From assembly GCA_035544215.1 (NCBI GenBank), contig DATKHY010000003.1, positions 382,501 through 446,500 of the forward strand: a DNA stretch of 64,000 nt. The letters are read 5' to 3'. This document shows, in pieces, positions 56,302 to 64,000 of the stretch; within the stretch, counting starts at the first letter, position 1, and each line of letters starts with the position of its first letter. Made by a program: the position numbers and the translations under genes. Under the pieces are notes generated by a model. The model saw nothing but the letters and a program-made list of their open reading frames with translations. It searched no databases and was not told the DNA's origin. Source of the DNA: Candidatus Binatia bacterium (GTDB lineage Bacteria > Vulcanimicrobiota > Vulcanimicrobiia > Vulcanimicrobiales > Vulcanimicrobiaceae).

Positions 56302-57137
56302 CGCGGACAGATCAGGATCCAAGCCGTCAGCTGAAGCTTCTTCAGTATCGCCGTGTCGTGATTCTTCGCGGCCTCTGAGCAGTTGCCGTGCAGAAATCGC
56401 CGCTGATCGCTGTAGTATTCGACGTCGACGACGAGGCGATTGGTGTTCGTGTAGGCGTCGAACTGCTTGCACCAGCCCTGCGCGTAGCACTGCTCGACGA
56501 CGGCGAAGTCGAACACCTTGACGAGGTCCTTCACCTGGCCGTTATCGCCTTTTTCGTCGGCCGTGAGTCCGCGCGCGTGCGCAGCGCTCGCCACCCACGT
56601 ATCGTACTCGAGCTGCTCGGCGTACGTGAGCGGGAATCCGGTGCGGTTCTGATAGCCGTCGAGATTGTCGGGATCCACGCCGTCGAATCCCTTGCTCTTG
56701 CAGAGATCGAGGCGCTTGCCCATGATCGGCTCGAGGATCTTCGTCGCGCGGATGTCGAGCCAGCGTTCGCCGGGCCAGTGGCCGTCCGGCCTGCCCAGCA
56801 CTTTCTTGGGAAACTCGCGCGCGTCGGGGCGCCAGTTCTCCCACGTGCCGACGTCGACGTAGCACATGACGCGCCGCCCGTTGTCGTGCAACCGCTTCAC
56901 GACCGACGTGGGCGTGTCGAACATATCGAGATCATAGATGTCCGCCTTGACATGCAGATCGAGCTTGCCGGTGTATTGGATTTGGTACGACGTGCCGGGA
57001 GCCGGAATCCAGCGCGAGGCCCCGCTCGCGAGGCCGTCGGGCGCGACGCCGGGCGCCATCGGCGCGACCCCGCACGCGCTCAGCAGCGCCGCGAGTGCCG
57101 CCGGCGCCAGTCGCGCAAAGAGGTCCCGGGCACCCAT
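56298..57137 (-). CDS. GH114 family endo-alpha-1,4-polygalactosaminidase-like lipoprotein
   Basis: A 279-residue protein with lipobox LSAC (C22) and a TIM-barrel GH114 domain (WIPAPGTSYQIQYTGKLDL, CYVDVGTWENWRPD, GFDGVDPDNLDGYQNRTG). The aspartates of DPDNLDGY are the likely catalytic acids. The family cleaves galactosamine-rich exopolysaccharides such as Pel or fungal galactosaminogalactan. Its last 4 nt overlap the convergent phosphoesterase gene. Confidence 0.85.
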   Translation of the reverse strand: MGARDLFARLAPAALAALLSACGVAPMAPGVAPDGLASGASRWIPAPGTSYQIQYTGKLDLHVKADIYDLDMFDTPTSVVKRLHDNGRRVMCYVDVGTWENWRPDAREFPKKVLGRPDGHWPGERWLDIRATKILEPIMGKRLDLCKSKGFDGVDPDNLDGYQNRTGFPLTYAEQLEYDTWVASAAHARGLTADEKGDNGQVKDLVKVFDFAVVEQCYAQGWCKQFDAYTNTNRLVVDVEYYSDQRRFLHGNCSEAAKNHDTAILKKLQLTAWILICPR

Positions 57138-57152
57138 CGAAAGCGTAGGTTC

Positions 57153-57869
57153 GTGAGGCTTCTTCTGCTTCTTCTTCCCGCCGCCGCGCTTGCTTCGTGC
57201 AGTTCCGCTCCCCCGTATTCGACGACCGTCGGTATCCTGAAGCCGGGCGCGACGCTCGAGGTGCGCGTCGCGCAGGCCACGCTCAACGCCTATCAGCCGG
57301 AGAACGGGCAGCGCCGCGACCTATTCACGGTCGCGGCGACCGTCGCGGCGAAGGCCAAACCGCCGCCGGCTCCGCGGCTGCTCGCAACCCGGCATGGCGT
57401 CGTCGTGAACGCGCCGAGCGCGCTGCAATCGCTCCTTGTGCGCGTGCCCGACGCTGCGAGTCTCGCCGTCCAGTCCCGCCAGGGCGACGTCAACGTCACC
57501 GACATTCGCGGCAGCGCCATCGTCGTCGCGTCGCACGGCAACGTCACGATGATGCTGCCGGCCTACGGCCAGGCGGCGGTCGGGCAGGGGAACGTCACCG
57601 CGACGATCGGGTCAACCGACTGGCCGGGCACGCTGCATTTCTCGACGCAGCGCGGCGACGTCGTGCTGCGCGTTCCCGCGATCGCCGCGTTCGCCGTGCA
57701 CCTCCACACCGGTTCCGGCACGCTCTTTACGAACTTCGCGCTGCGCGGGACGTCGCAGGGTTCGTCCGAGACGATTGACGGGAGCGTCAACGGTGGTGGC
57801 GCGCGACGGATCGACGTCGAGGTGACGGCCGGCTCGATCCGGCTGCTAAAGCTACAGCCCCAGCCGTGA
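57153..57869 (+). CDS. Lipoprotein with a DUF4097-like beta-solenoid
   Basis: 238 residues from GTG 57153. The lipobox is LASC (C16). The body alternates short strands (VQSRQGDVNVTDIRGSAIVV, HGNVTMMLPAYG, TQRGDVVLRVP), the pattern of DUF4097/DUF2807 adhesin-like surface proteins. The start is 15 nt from the divergent GH114 gene. Function is unknown. Confidence 0.7.
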   Translation: MRLLLLLLPAAALASCSSAPPYSTTVGILKPGATLEVRVAQATLNAYQPENGQRRDLFTVAATVAAKAKPPPAPRLLATRHGVVVNAPSALQSLLVRVPDAASLAVQSRQGDVNVTDIRGSAIVVASHGNVTMMLPAYGQAAVGQGNVTATIGSTDWPGTLHFSTQRGDVVLRVPAIAAFAVHLHTGSGTLFTNFALRGTSQGSSETIDGSVNGGGARRIDVEVTAGSIRLLKLQPQP

Positions 57870-58787
57870 GCGTGCGAGCAGCGCCTCGCGTGCCTTGATC
57901 AGCCGCACCATCGCATCGTTGTAGGGCGTCGGCGTTGCGGTGCGGCGCCCGAACGCCACTACCGCGCCGTTGATGTGGTCGATCTCGCTGGGATGCCCGG
58001 ATTCGAGGTCGTATGCCATCGAGCTCTTGGCGTCGGCGCCGAGCGCGATGACCTCGGTGACGTACTGCCACGGGTTGACGAACGGGAGATTGATCTTGAG
58101 CGCAGCCGCGACGCTTGCGGTCTCCTCCGCGAGCGCTTCGGCGAGGCGCGCCGCGTTGGGATCGCGAGGTATCTCGCCCGCGTCGCAGTCCAGGATCGCC
58201 GACAGGGCGTTGACCGACGCGTTCGCGACCAGCTTGCCCCATAGATGCGGCCGGATGTCGTAGACGACGGACGCGCGCAGGCCGCTGCGCGTCAGCAGGT
58301 CGGTTACCGTGCGCGACGTCGTCGTCGACGCGCTCATCGAGCCGATGATCGTGTTGCCCTGCTCGGAGCTGCGCACTCTCCCTAGCGCGACGGTCTGCGA
58401 CGATTCGGTTGTGATGCCGAGGATGACGGGCACCGCGCCTCCCAGGGCGGTCTTGATCGCGTCCTCGTTGCCGACGCCGTTCTGCAAGGACACCACCGGT
58501 GCGGCCGGATCGAGCTCGCCCGCGAACGCGCGCAGCGCACGCAGCGTGTCGACCGCCTTCACGAAGAGAAACAGCACCTGCGATCCGTACAGGTCGCGGG
58601 CCCGCCGAGCCACTGCGACGTTGCGCGCGTGTTCGTCGTTGACGCGCAGCCCGTCGCGCTCGACCGCATCGGCGACCGACGCGTTGTCGTCGAGCATCGT
58701 AACGTCGCAGCACGCGGCGAGGTGAAAGCCGAAGAGCGTGCCCATCGCCCCCGCTCCGATGATCCCGACGCGCGGCCGATCTGCCAC
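57852..58787 (-). CDS. panE: 2-dehydropantoate 2-reductase (ketopantoate reductase)
   Basis: A 311-residue NADPH-dependent enzyme of pantothenate synthesis. VGIIGAGAMGTLFGFHLA is the Rossmann glycine motif. VKAVDTLRAL, VSLQNGVGNED and the catalytic lysine in HLWGKLVANASVNALSAIL follow. HPSEIDHINGAVV is the C-terminal catalytic block with the Glu-Ile-Asp motif. The 3' end overlaps the convergent lipoprotein gene by 18 nt. Confidence 0.9.
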   Translation of the reverse strand: MADRPRVGIIGAGAMGTLFGFHLAACCDVTMLDDNASVADAVERDGLRVNDEHARNVAVARRARDLYGSQVLFLFVKAVDTLRALRAFAGELDPAAPVVSLQNGVGNEDAIKTALGGAVPVILGITTESSQTVALGRVRSSEQGNTIIGSMSASTTTSRTVTDLLTRSGLRASVVYDIRPHLWGKLVANASVNALSAILDCDAGEIPRDPNAARLAEALAEETASVAAALKINLPFVNPWQYVTEVIALGADAKSSMAYDLESGHPSEIDHINGAVVAFGRRTATPTPYNDAMVRLIKAREALLARSRLGL

Positions 58788-58797
58788 TGTGGTTCCG

Positions 58798-60333
58798 TTA
58801 AAACTGGTACTGGAGGCCGAAGGTGTTACGCCGCGAGGCGTGCGTGATGTCGCGCTGTCCGAAGAAGAGCTGCAGCCCCGGGGTGACGTGCAGGTTGCCG
58901 TAGAGGTCGATCATCGGATAGGTCAGGTCGTAGATCCGCGTCTCGAGCCCGAAGCCGCGCAAGGGCGCGTACTGTCCCAGCACGCCGATCTGCGAATACA
59001 ACACGCCCGCGCCGTAACGGAAGTTCCCGCTCTGCTGCTGGAGCACGGCGTTCCAGGTCGTGTTGTTGCCGATGGCGTTCGCGCCGAACATCACGTTCGT
59101 GTGCGCGTGCGGGAGCACGACGACATTGATGTCGCCGAGCGGGCCTTGGCTCTGCGTCAAGACGGGGTTCAGCCCCGGATTGTGCTGGGGCGAGAGGCCG
59201 CTCAACCGCACCTGGAGGGCGACGAGGCTGTTCGCGAGGTTGGCGAGCTTGGCGTGGAGATTCGCGCGTGCCTCGGGCGAGACGCCGCCGGGGGGAGGAC
59301 TCGTGCCCGGAGCCGCGCTCGCACCCGGCGCGGGCGTTGCGCCCTGGTCGACGCCGTAAACGTGGCTCGTCCCGCCCAGCTCGCCGAGCAGCGAGTCGGC
59401 CTTCTGCATCACGGCGTCGAGGTTCGCGATCGTGTTGCGCAGCTGGGCCTGCGTCTGCGGATCCCCCGTGACCGTGCGCAAGTCTTTGGTCATAGCGGCG
59501 ATGGTCGCGGTGGTGTCGGCGATGTTTTGCGTGGTGGCCAGGATGTTGGCCTTCAGGCGCGGATCCGTCGCGAGGCCCTGCAGCGCGGTCATCGAGCGGT
59601 CGAGCGCCAGGGCCGTGGAGTTGAATCGGTCGAGCAGCACGCCGAGCTTTCTGGAATCGGTCGTCGCTGCGCTGTCGAGCGTTGCCGAGAGCTCGTCGAT
59701 GTTCGCGCCCGCCACCGACAAACTGCGATTCAGGTTCGCGCCGAGTGCGAGAAACTCGCCCGACAGCCGCTGCAGGTCGGCTTTCGTGCTCACGGTCAGA
59801 TCGTTGGCGTTGCTGAGCGTGCTCTGCAGCGTGTTGAGCAGCCGAGGCGTGCGCGCCTCTAGCAGCGCCATCACGTGGTCGAAGCGCCTAATCTCATTCT
59901 GCCCCTGCTGCAGCACGTCGGCGATCGTCGCGGTGTTCGTGCCGTGGGGCTGCTGCGCGATCGGCAAGACCTGGCGCGGCAGCAGCGCGACCGGCGGCTT
60001 TCGCCGCGGGGGCACGATGACGACGGACGGCGTGCCGGTGAGCGGCGCGGCGATCAGGAACCGCGATTCGGCCGGAATGTCGATGTCGCGGTTGATCGCT
60101 AAGATGACGTCGACGGTGTTGTCCGGCAGCAGCTCGATCGAGTCCACCGAGCCTACGTCTACGCCGCTGAAATACACCAGCGCCCCTGGCGTAACGCCCG
60201 CGGCGGACTGAAAGTGGACGCCCACCCGATACCCCGTGTGCCGCGTGGCGAAGTCCGTGATGACGTAAAAGATCCCGAAGAGTAACAGCAGCGCGACGAT
60301 CGTAAACGCACCGACCTGGGCCTGCCTCGTCAT
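58798..60333 (-). CDS. mlaD: MlaD/MCE domain protein
   Basis: 511 residues from ATG 60333. One N-terminal transmembrane helix (VGAFTIVALLLLFGIFYVI) is followed by a single MCE domain (GVTPGALVYFSGVDVGSVDSIEL). A long helical part (about residues 140-340), then a Pro/Gly linker, and a C-terminal beta-rich part of about 110 residues (LLYSQIG ... NTFGLQYQF) with a terminal Phe complete it. MCE proteins form rings or tubes that carry phospholipids between membranes. The C-terminal end looks like a small outer-membrane-like module. The MlaE/MlaF genes lie 850 nt away. Confidence 0.88.
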   Translation of the reverse strand: MTRQAQVGAFTIVALLLLFGIFYVITDFATRHTGYRVGVHFQSAAGVTPGALVYFSGVDVGSVDSIELLPDNTVDVILAINRDIDIPAESRFLIAAPLTGTPSVVIVPPRRKPPVALLPRQVLPIAQQPHGTNTATIADVLQQGQNEIRRFDHVMALLEARTPRLLNTLQSTLSNANDLTVSTKADLQRLSGEFLALGANLNRSLSVAGANIDELSATLDSAATTDSRKLGVLLDRFNSTALALDRSMTALQGLATDPRLKANILATTQNIADTTATIAAMTKDLRTVTGDPQTQAQLRNTIANLDAVMQKADSLLGELGGTSHVYGVDQGATPAPGASAAPGTSPPPGGVSPEARANLHAKLANLANSLVALQVRLSGLSPQHNPGLNPVLTQSQGPLGDINVVVLPHAHTNVMFGANAIGNNTTWNAVLQQQSGNFRYGAGVLYSQIGVLGQYAPLRGFGLETRIYDLTYPMIDLYGNLHVTPGLQLFFGQRDITHASRRNTFGLQYQF

Positions 60334-60457
60334 GGCCTTGCGTATTGGCGTTCCGGGGCCAAGTGCCTCGCGGCCAAGCGGCCAAGCGAGGACGGCCGGG
60401 CTGTTATGAACAGCAGGACGGGCACGGCGATCGTTGTAACGCCGTCGGGAGGGCTCC

Positions 60458-60883
60458 ATGACACACACCGGGCGCGCAAGCGAAATCGAGCAAGGCCCCT
60501 TCGAGCTGGAGGCGTTCATCATCAGCCTCGTCGGTGATTTCGACATCGCCGAGCGCGCTCGACTGCTCGATGCTTTCGCGATCGCCACGAGCGCCGCGGT
60601 CGTCGTGATCGATTTGAAGAAAACGCGCTACTTGGACTCGACCGTGCTAGAATGCATCGTCGCCCTGAGGCACGCCGTCGCCGAGCGGGGAGCGAGGCTC
60701 GTTCTCGTGGGTCTTAGCCCCGACATTCGCCGTATCTTCGAGATATGTAATCTGGAGCGGCTTCTCGAAATTCGACCCTCCCTCGGCGATGTAACGAATG
60801 AATTGAGCGGCGATGCTCCGCGCTTGCGAAGGTTATCGCTCATCGCCGAGCCGCTCGAAACGACAAAACCGCCACCGAATTGA
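60458..60883 (+). CDS. STAS domain protein
   Basis: A 141-residue single STAS domain with VVVIDLKKTRYLDSTVLECIVALR, where S61 stands at the usual phosphorylation position. It may be an anti-sigma antagonist, or an MlaB-like subunit since it stands between mlaD and mlaFE genes. The opposite strand and the RHH gene next to it argue for regulation. A C-terminal tail of about 35 residues is unique. Confidence 0.8.
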   Translation: MTHTGRASEIEQGPFELEAFIISLVGDFDIAERARLLDAFAIATSAAVVVIDLKKTRYLDSTVLECIVALRHAVAERGARLVLVGLSPDIRRIFEICNLERLLEIRPSLGDVTNELSGDAPRLRRLSLIAEPLETTKPPPN

Positions 60884-60898
60884 GACGGAGTGACGCAC

Positions 60899-61156
60899 AT
60901 GACGCGACCTAAGCGTGCCGACGACAACGAGGCCGTCCTTTCGCAGCAGATCGGGCACCCCGCAGACGCCCAGCGGTTCACCGTCAATCTTTCGGCGGGG
61001 ATCGGCCACGAATTGCGCGACATTGCCGCGCGGCACCGCGTGAGCGAGAGCTCGGTCGTCGAAATCGCGCTGCGTCAGCTGTTTCGACGGGTTAGCGGCG
61101 CGGCGCTCGGAGTTTTTCTGCGCGATCGGGGAGCCTGTCTGCGCCGGCGTTCCTGA
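60899..61156 (+). CDS. Small ribbon-helix-helix-like protein
   Basis: 85 residues from ATG 60899, with GACGGAG 8 nt upstream. The core, AQRFTVNLSAGIGHELRDIAARHRVSESSVVEIALRQLF, matches a ribbon-helix-helix DNA-binding fold (beta strand, then two helices). It ends in a Cys/Arg-rich tail. It starts 15 nt after the STAS gene, so they are probably co-expressed. Confidence 0.65.
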   Translation: MTRPKRADDNEAVLSQQIGHPADAQRFTVNLSAGIGHELRDIAARHRVSESSVVEIALRQLFRRVSGAALGVFLRDRGACLRRRS

Positions 61157-61186
61157 AGCGCCCCGCCGCTCGAGCGGGTCTCGACG

Positions 61187-61954
61187 CTAGATCGGGATCG
61201 GTCCGATCTCGGACCCGCTCAGAAACTGCTGGACGATCGGGTTGCTCGAGTTGCGGATCCGATCCGCGGTGTCGTAGGCGATGATCGCCCCCTCGAACAG
61301 CATCGCGACGTAGTCGGCCATTGCGAAAATCGACGGCAGATCGTGTGAGATCACGACCGCCGAGCCGTTGAGCTTCTCTCGGAGCCGCAGGATCGTGTCC
61401 GTGATGAGGTTCGTCACGATCGGATCCAACCCGGTCGTCGGCTCGTCATATAGGACGAGCTCCGGGCGCGTGACGATCGCGCGCGCGAAGCCGGCGCGTT
61501 TGAGCATTCCTCCCGAGAGCTCCGCTGGGAGATTGTCGTAGGCGCGCACGAGCCCGACGCTGTCCAGCGCGTCCATCACGGTTCGCCGGATCTCCGCCTC
61601 CGAGAGCCGCGTGTGCTCGCGCAGCGGCAGCGCGACGTTGTCGCCGACCGTAAGGCTGTCGAGGAGGGCCGAGAACTGGAATGAGAGGCTGATCTTCTGG
61701 CGGACCTTGTTGAGCTGCTCTTCCGACATATGGCAGATGTCGCGCCCGCGTACGTACACGTGCCCGGCGCTCGGTAGGAGCAGGCCGTCGAGCAGCCGCA
61801 GGATCGTCGACTTGCCCGCGCCCGAGAGCCCGATGATGCAAGTGATCGCGCCTTCGACGATGTCTATGCTGCAATTCTTGAGGATCACGCGATCGCCGAA
61901 CGCTAGGGTGGCATCCTCGATTCGCGCGATGATCCTCGAGTTTCCGTCGCTCAT
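61187..61954 (-). CDS. mlaF: ABC transporter ATP-binding protein MlaF-like
   Basis: A 255-residue ATPase for phospholipid trafficking. Walker A is IIGLSGAGKSTILRLLDG, the Q-loop is SLSFQFSALLDSLTVGDN, the signature is LSGGMLKRAGFARAI, and Walker B is LVLYDEPTTGLDPI with switch histidine in VVISHDLPSIFAMAD. The gene is 5 nt downstream of mlaE and is the last of the minus-strand unit. Confidence 0.93.
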   Translation of the reverse strand: MSDGNSRIIARIEDATLAFGDRVILKNCSIDIVEGAITCIIGLSGAGKSTILRLLDGLLLPSAGHVYVRGRDICHMSEEQLNKVRQKISLSFQFSALLDSLTVGDNVALPLREHTRLSEAEIRRTVMDALDSVGLVRAYDNLPAELSGGMLKRAGFARAIVTRPELVLYDEPTTGLDPIVTNLITDTILRLREKLNGSAVVISHDLPSIFAMADYVAMLFEGAIIAYDTADRIRNSSNPIVQQFLSGSEIGPIPI

Positions 61955-61959
61955 CTCGG

Positions 61960-62730
61960 CTAACCGAACAGGAAGAACGACAGCACGAAGTTGGAGATGA
62001 AGATCAGGATGATCGCCAAGACGACGGCGAAGGTGGTCGATCGCCCTACGCCGGCCGCGCCGCCCCGAGTGGAGAGGCCCTGATAGGCGCCCACCATCGC
62101 GATGATCGTCGCGAACACGAACGCCTTCACGATTCCTTTGAGCACGTCCGCCATGCCGATGGATTCACGCACAGATGAGATGAACGACTCGTAGGAGATG
62201 TGAGCGTAGACCTGGGCGATCCACGCGCCTCCGGCGATCGAAACGACGTCGGCGAAGATCGTCAGCAGCGGAAGCATCACCAAGAGCGCCACGAGCCGCG
62301 GGACGACCAAGAATCGGGACGGCTCGAGGCCCATCGAGCGCAGCGCCTCGATCTGCTCCGTCACGACCATCGAGCCGAGCTCGGCCGCGATCGCGGCGCC
62401 CACCCGTCCCGCCACTACGACGGCCGTGAGCATCGGCCCCAGCTCGCGCACGGACCCATAGGCCACCGCGCCGCCGACAAAGGCGCTGAAGCCGTACGCG
62501 ACCGCTTGCTGCGCCGACTCCAGCGATATAACCGCGCCCGTGAAGAGCGAAGTCAACAGGACGATGACGAGCGATTGGACGCCGAGAAGCGCGGCCTGCG
62601 AAATCGTCTCCGCGACGCGGATGCGCAGCCGCACTATGAATCCGAGCGACTCCGCCGAGAGCAGCGTCAAACCGCCCGCGTACTCGAAGAAATTGGTCGT
62701 CGCCCGCCCGAAACGATCGAGGAACTTCAT
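61960..62730 (-). CDS. mlaE: ABC transporter permease MlaE-like
   Basis: A 256-residue permease of the MlaE family with about five membrane segments. Characteristic blocks are GAVISLESAQQAVAYG, GRVGAAIAAELGSMVVTEQIEALRSMG, VVPRLVALLVMLPLLTIFAD and GLSTRGGAAGVGRSTTFAVV. It moves phospholipids together with MlaF and an MCE protein. It starts inside the end of the preceding 113 aa gene. Confidence 0.94.
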   Translation of the reverse strand: MKFLDRFGRATTNFFEYAGGLTLLSAESLGFIVRLRIRVAETISQAALLGVQSLVIVLLTSLFTGAVISLESAQQAVAYGFSAFVGGAVAYGSVRELGPMLTAVVVAGRVGAAIAAELGSMVVTEQIEALRSMGLEPSRFLVVPRLVALLVMLPLLTIFADVVSIAGGAWIAQVYAHISYESFISSVRESIGMADVLKGIVKAFVFATIIAMVGAYQGLSTRGGAAGVGRSTTFAVVLAIILIFISNFVLSFFLFG

Positions 62731-63068
62731 CTGTTGGATCCGTCCGCCTCGTTCAAGGCGAGGAGGACCGTCTGCGTGGCCTCGATGCGCTTCACGGCCA
62801 CGCCGCGCTCGGCCGTCAGGTTGAAGTGGACCTGGTTGACGTGCTCCAGCCGCCGGTCGACGTCGCGGAGATGCGCGCGCGCCTCGCCGTTGAAGCTCGC
62901 AAAGTACTTGCGTGCCGCCGCGAGATACGCGGCGCGCGCGCGATCGTCCACCGATCCGCTCGCGATCGCGACCTCTATGTCGTGCTGGGCGCGTTTCATC
63001 GAGCGGTCCGTAACGTGAAACGCGCCGATGCGCGCTACGAGCTCCGCCAGCGCTGCGTCAACTGGCAT
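62727..63068 (-). CDS. Small helical protein in the rph-mlaE unit
   Basis: 113 residues from ATG 63068. It is entirely helical and highly charged ([40 protein letters not shown]), suggesting a coiled coil. It is joined by overlaps to rph (11 nt) and mlaE (4 nt). I do not recognise a family. Location suggests a helper of the lipid transporter, but this is only positional. Confidence 0.68.
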   Translation of the reverse strand: MPVDAALAELVARIGAFHVTDRSMKRAQHDIEVAIASGSVDDRARAAYLAAARKYFASFNGEARAHLRDVDRRLEHVNQVHFNLTAERGVAVKRIEATQTVLLALNEADGSNR

Positions 63069-63798
63069 GAACCGGCGAGGTTGCCGCGAGTGCGGCGTCC
63101 TGCAACGCAAATAGCCGGCGAATCCCCAGATCCGCGAGGCCGAGCAGCGTGTCGAGCTCGCGCCGATCGAAGGGCGCGGCCTCCGCGGTTCCCTGCAGTT
63201 CGACGAACCGCCCGGCATCGGTCATGAAGACGTTCATATCGACGAGAGCCTTGCTGTCTTCGTCATAAGCGAGGTCGAGCAGCGGCTGTCCCGCAACGAT
63301 GCCGACGCTGACGGCGGCGACCATCTCGACGAGCGGCCAGTGCGCGCGATCGGCAGGGTCGAAGCGCGTGCGCAGGGCCAGCGCGAGCGCCACGCAGGCG
63401 CCTGTTACCGCCGCCGTCCGCGTCCCGCCGTCTGCCTGAATCACGTCGCAGTCGAGCCAGACGGTCCGCTCGCCCAAGCGCGCCATGTCCGTCACCGCGC
63501 GCAGAGCGCGCCCGATGATGCGCTGAATCTCGTGCGTCCTTCCGCCGAGGCGTCCCTTGGAGGACTCGCGCTGCGTGCGCTCCTGCGTCGCGCGCGGAAG
63601 CATAGCGTACTCCGCGGTGACCCAGCCGACGCCGCGGCCCTTCATCCACGCCGGCACGCGATCCTCGATCGATGCGGCGCACAGCACGCGCGTGTTTCCC
63701 ACGCTGATCAGCGCGCTGCCCTCCGCGTACTTCAAGAACCCCGGGTCGATAGTTACCGGCCGCAGCTCGTCCGCACGTCGGCCGTCGCTGCGAATCAT
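63058..63798 (-). CDS. rph: Ribonuclease PH
   Basis: A 246-residue phosphorolytic 3'-5' exoribonuclease that trims tRNA and rRNA precursors. Signatures are [85 protein letters not shown] and [19 protein letters not shown]. The start overlaps the glmS stop (ATGA). Confidence 0.96.
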   Translation of the reverse strand: MIRSDGRRADELRPVTIDPGFLKYAEGSALISVGNTRVLCAASIEDRVPAWMKGRGVGWVTAEYAMLPRATQERTQRESSKGRLGGRTHEIQRIIGRALRAVTDMARLGERTVWLDCDVIQADGGTRTAAVTGACVALALALRTRFDPADRAHWPLVEMVAAVSVGIVAGQPLLDLAYDEDSKALVDMNVFMTDAGRFVELQGTAEAAPFDRRELDTLLGLADLGIRRLFALQDAALAATSPVHAS

Positions 63799-64000
63799 TC
63801 GACGGTTACTGTCTTTGCTAGATTGCGCGGCTGGTCGACGTCCTTGCCCTCGATGTCGGCGATGTGATAGGCGAGCAGCTGCAGCGGGATGACGTTGACG
63901 ATCGGCGACAGCAGCTCGTCGACCTTGGGCACCCAGAACACGTGATCGGCGACGCTCTTGGCTTCGGCGTCGCCTCGGTTGGCGACGACGATGACCGGCG
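63795..64000 (-). CDS. glmS: Glucosamine-fructose-6-phosphate aminotransferase, C-terminal end only
   Basis: The last 67 or so codons lie in the window. They read [20 protein letters not shown], then [30 protein letters not shown], the conserved end of the GlmS isomerase domain with its catalytic Lys. The rest is beyond the right edge. It makes glucosamine 6-phosphate, the substrate of GlmM. Confidence 0.92.
   Translation of the reverse strand, partial: PVIVVANRGDAEAKSVADHVFWVPKVDELLSPIVNVIPLQLLAYHIADIEGKDVDQPRNLAKTVTVE

Overview
The window is a 64 kb stretch of a GC-rich bacterial chromosome from an organism with an outer membrane. Signs of the double envelope are a large TonB-dependent receptor-like protein, an Mla/MCE lipid-transport set and many lipoprotein signals. 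ThyX replaces ThyA. There is an ATP-type PEP carboxykinase, a pyrophosphate-type phosphofructokinase, a cdaA-cdaR-glmM operon and a SigB/SpoIIAA-type regulatory set. This mixture suggests a deep-branching diderm lineage such as Candidatus Eremiobacterota (WPS-2). That placement is an inference from gene content and was not tested by phylogeny.

Layout. 1-3883: the 3' three quarters of a 23S rRNA gene, a 5S gene and a terminator. The 23S is interrupted by two group I introns, at E. coli positions 1931 and about 2473, and the second carries a LAGLIDADG endonuclease gene. 3.9-12.6 kb: mixed metabolism (TPR protein, OxdC-like bicupin, methyltransferase, PPi-phosphofructokinase, PQQ-type sugar dehydrogenase lipoprotein, PckA, S58 peptidase). 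12.6-24.3 kb: frameshifted aldehyde dehydrogenase, dnaE, a HisD-like protein lacking the active site, a HAD phosphatase, ftsQ, ftsA, ftsZ and thyX. 24.3-28.7 kb: methyltransferase, two tandem GT87-type membrane glycosyltransferases and a SigB/SigF-type sigma factor. 28.7-33.9 kb: aroC-aroK-aroB-priA. 33.9-39.4 kb: rpsT, rsgA, then an unknown gene-cdaA-cdaR-glmM, followed by a ydaO-type (c-di-AMP) riboswitch in front of a NlpC/P60 wall hydrolase. Maker, precursor enzyme, sensor and likely target of c-di-AMP therefore lie within 4 kb.

39.5-41.9 kb is a scarred area: tRNA-Gln with an inverted and a direct partial copy, a decayed S53 peptidase fragment and an intact S53 peptidase. 41.9-50.5 kb holds a DUF1835 protein, a STAS antagonist, GlcF, malate dehydrogenase, a HhH-GPD glycosylase and the TonB receptor-like protein. 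50.6-55 kb holds a PAS-GAF-PP2C-HATPase phosphatase, a decayed tyrosine recombinase fragment, an oxidoreductase of lower GC, and an intact Xer-like recombinase whose start lies beside a 19-bp inverted repeat. 55-64 kb holds a phosphoesterase-like lipoprotein with altered metal-site motifs, a GH114 lipoprotein, a ketopantoate reductase, an MCE protein, STAS and RHH proteins, and MlaF-MlaE-(113 aa protein)-RNase PH-GlmS, the last cut by the window edge.

Two genes (at 9.1 and 13.2 kb) look broken by one-base changes next to short homopolymers, and pckA has no standard start codon where its homology begins. Some of these could be assembly errors rather than biology.
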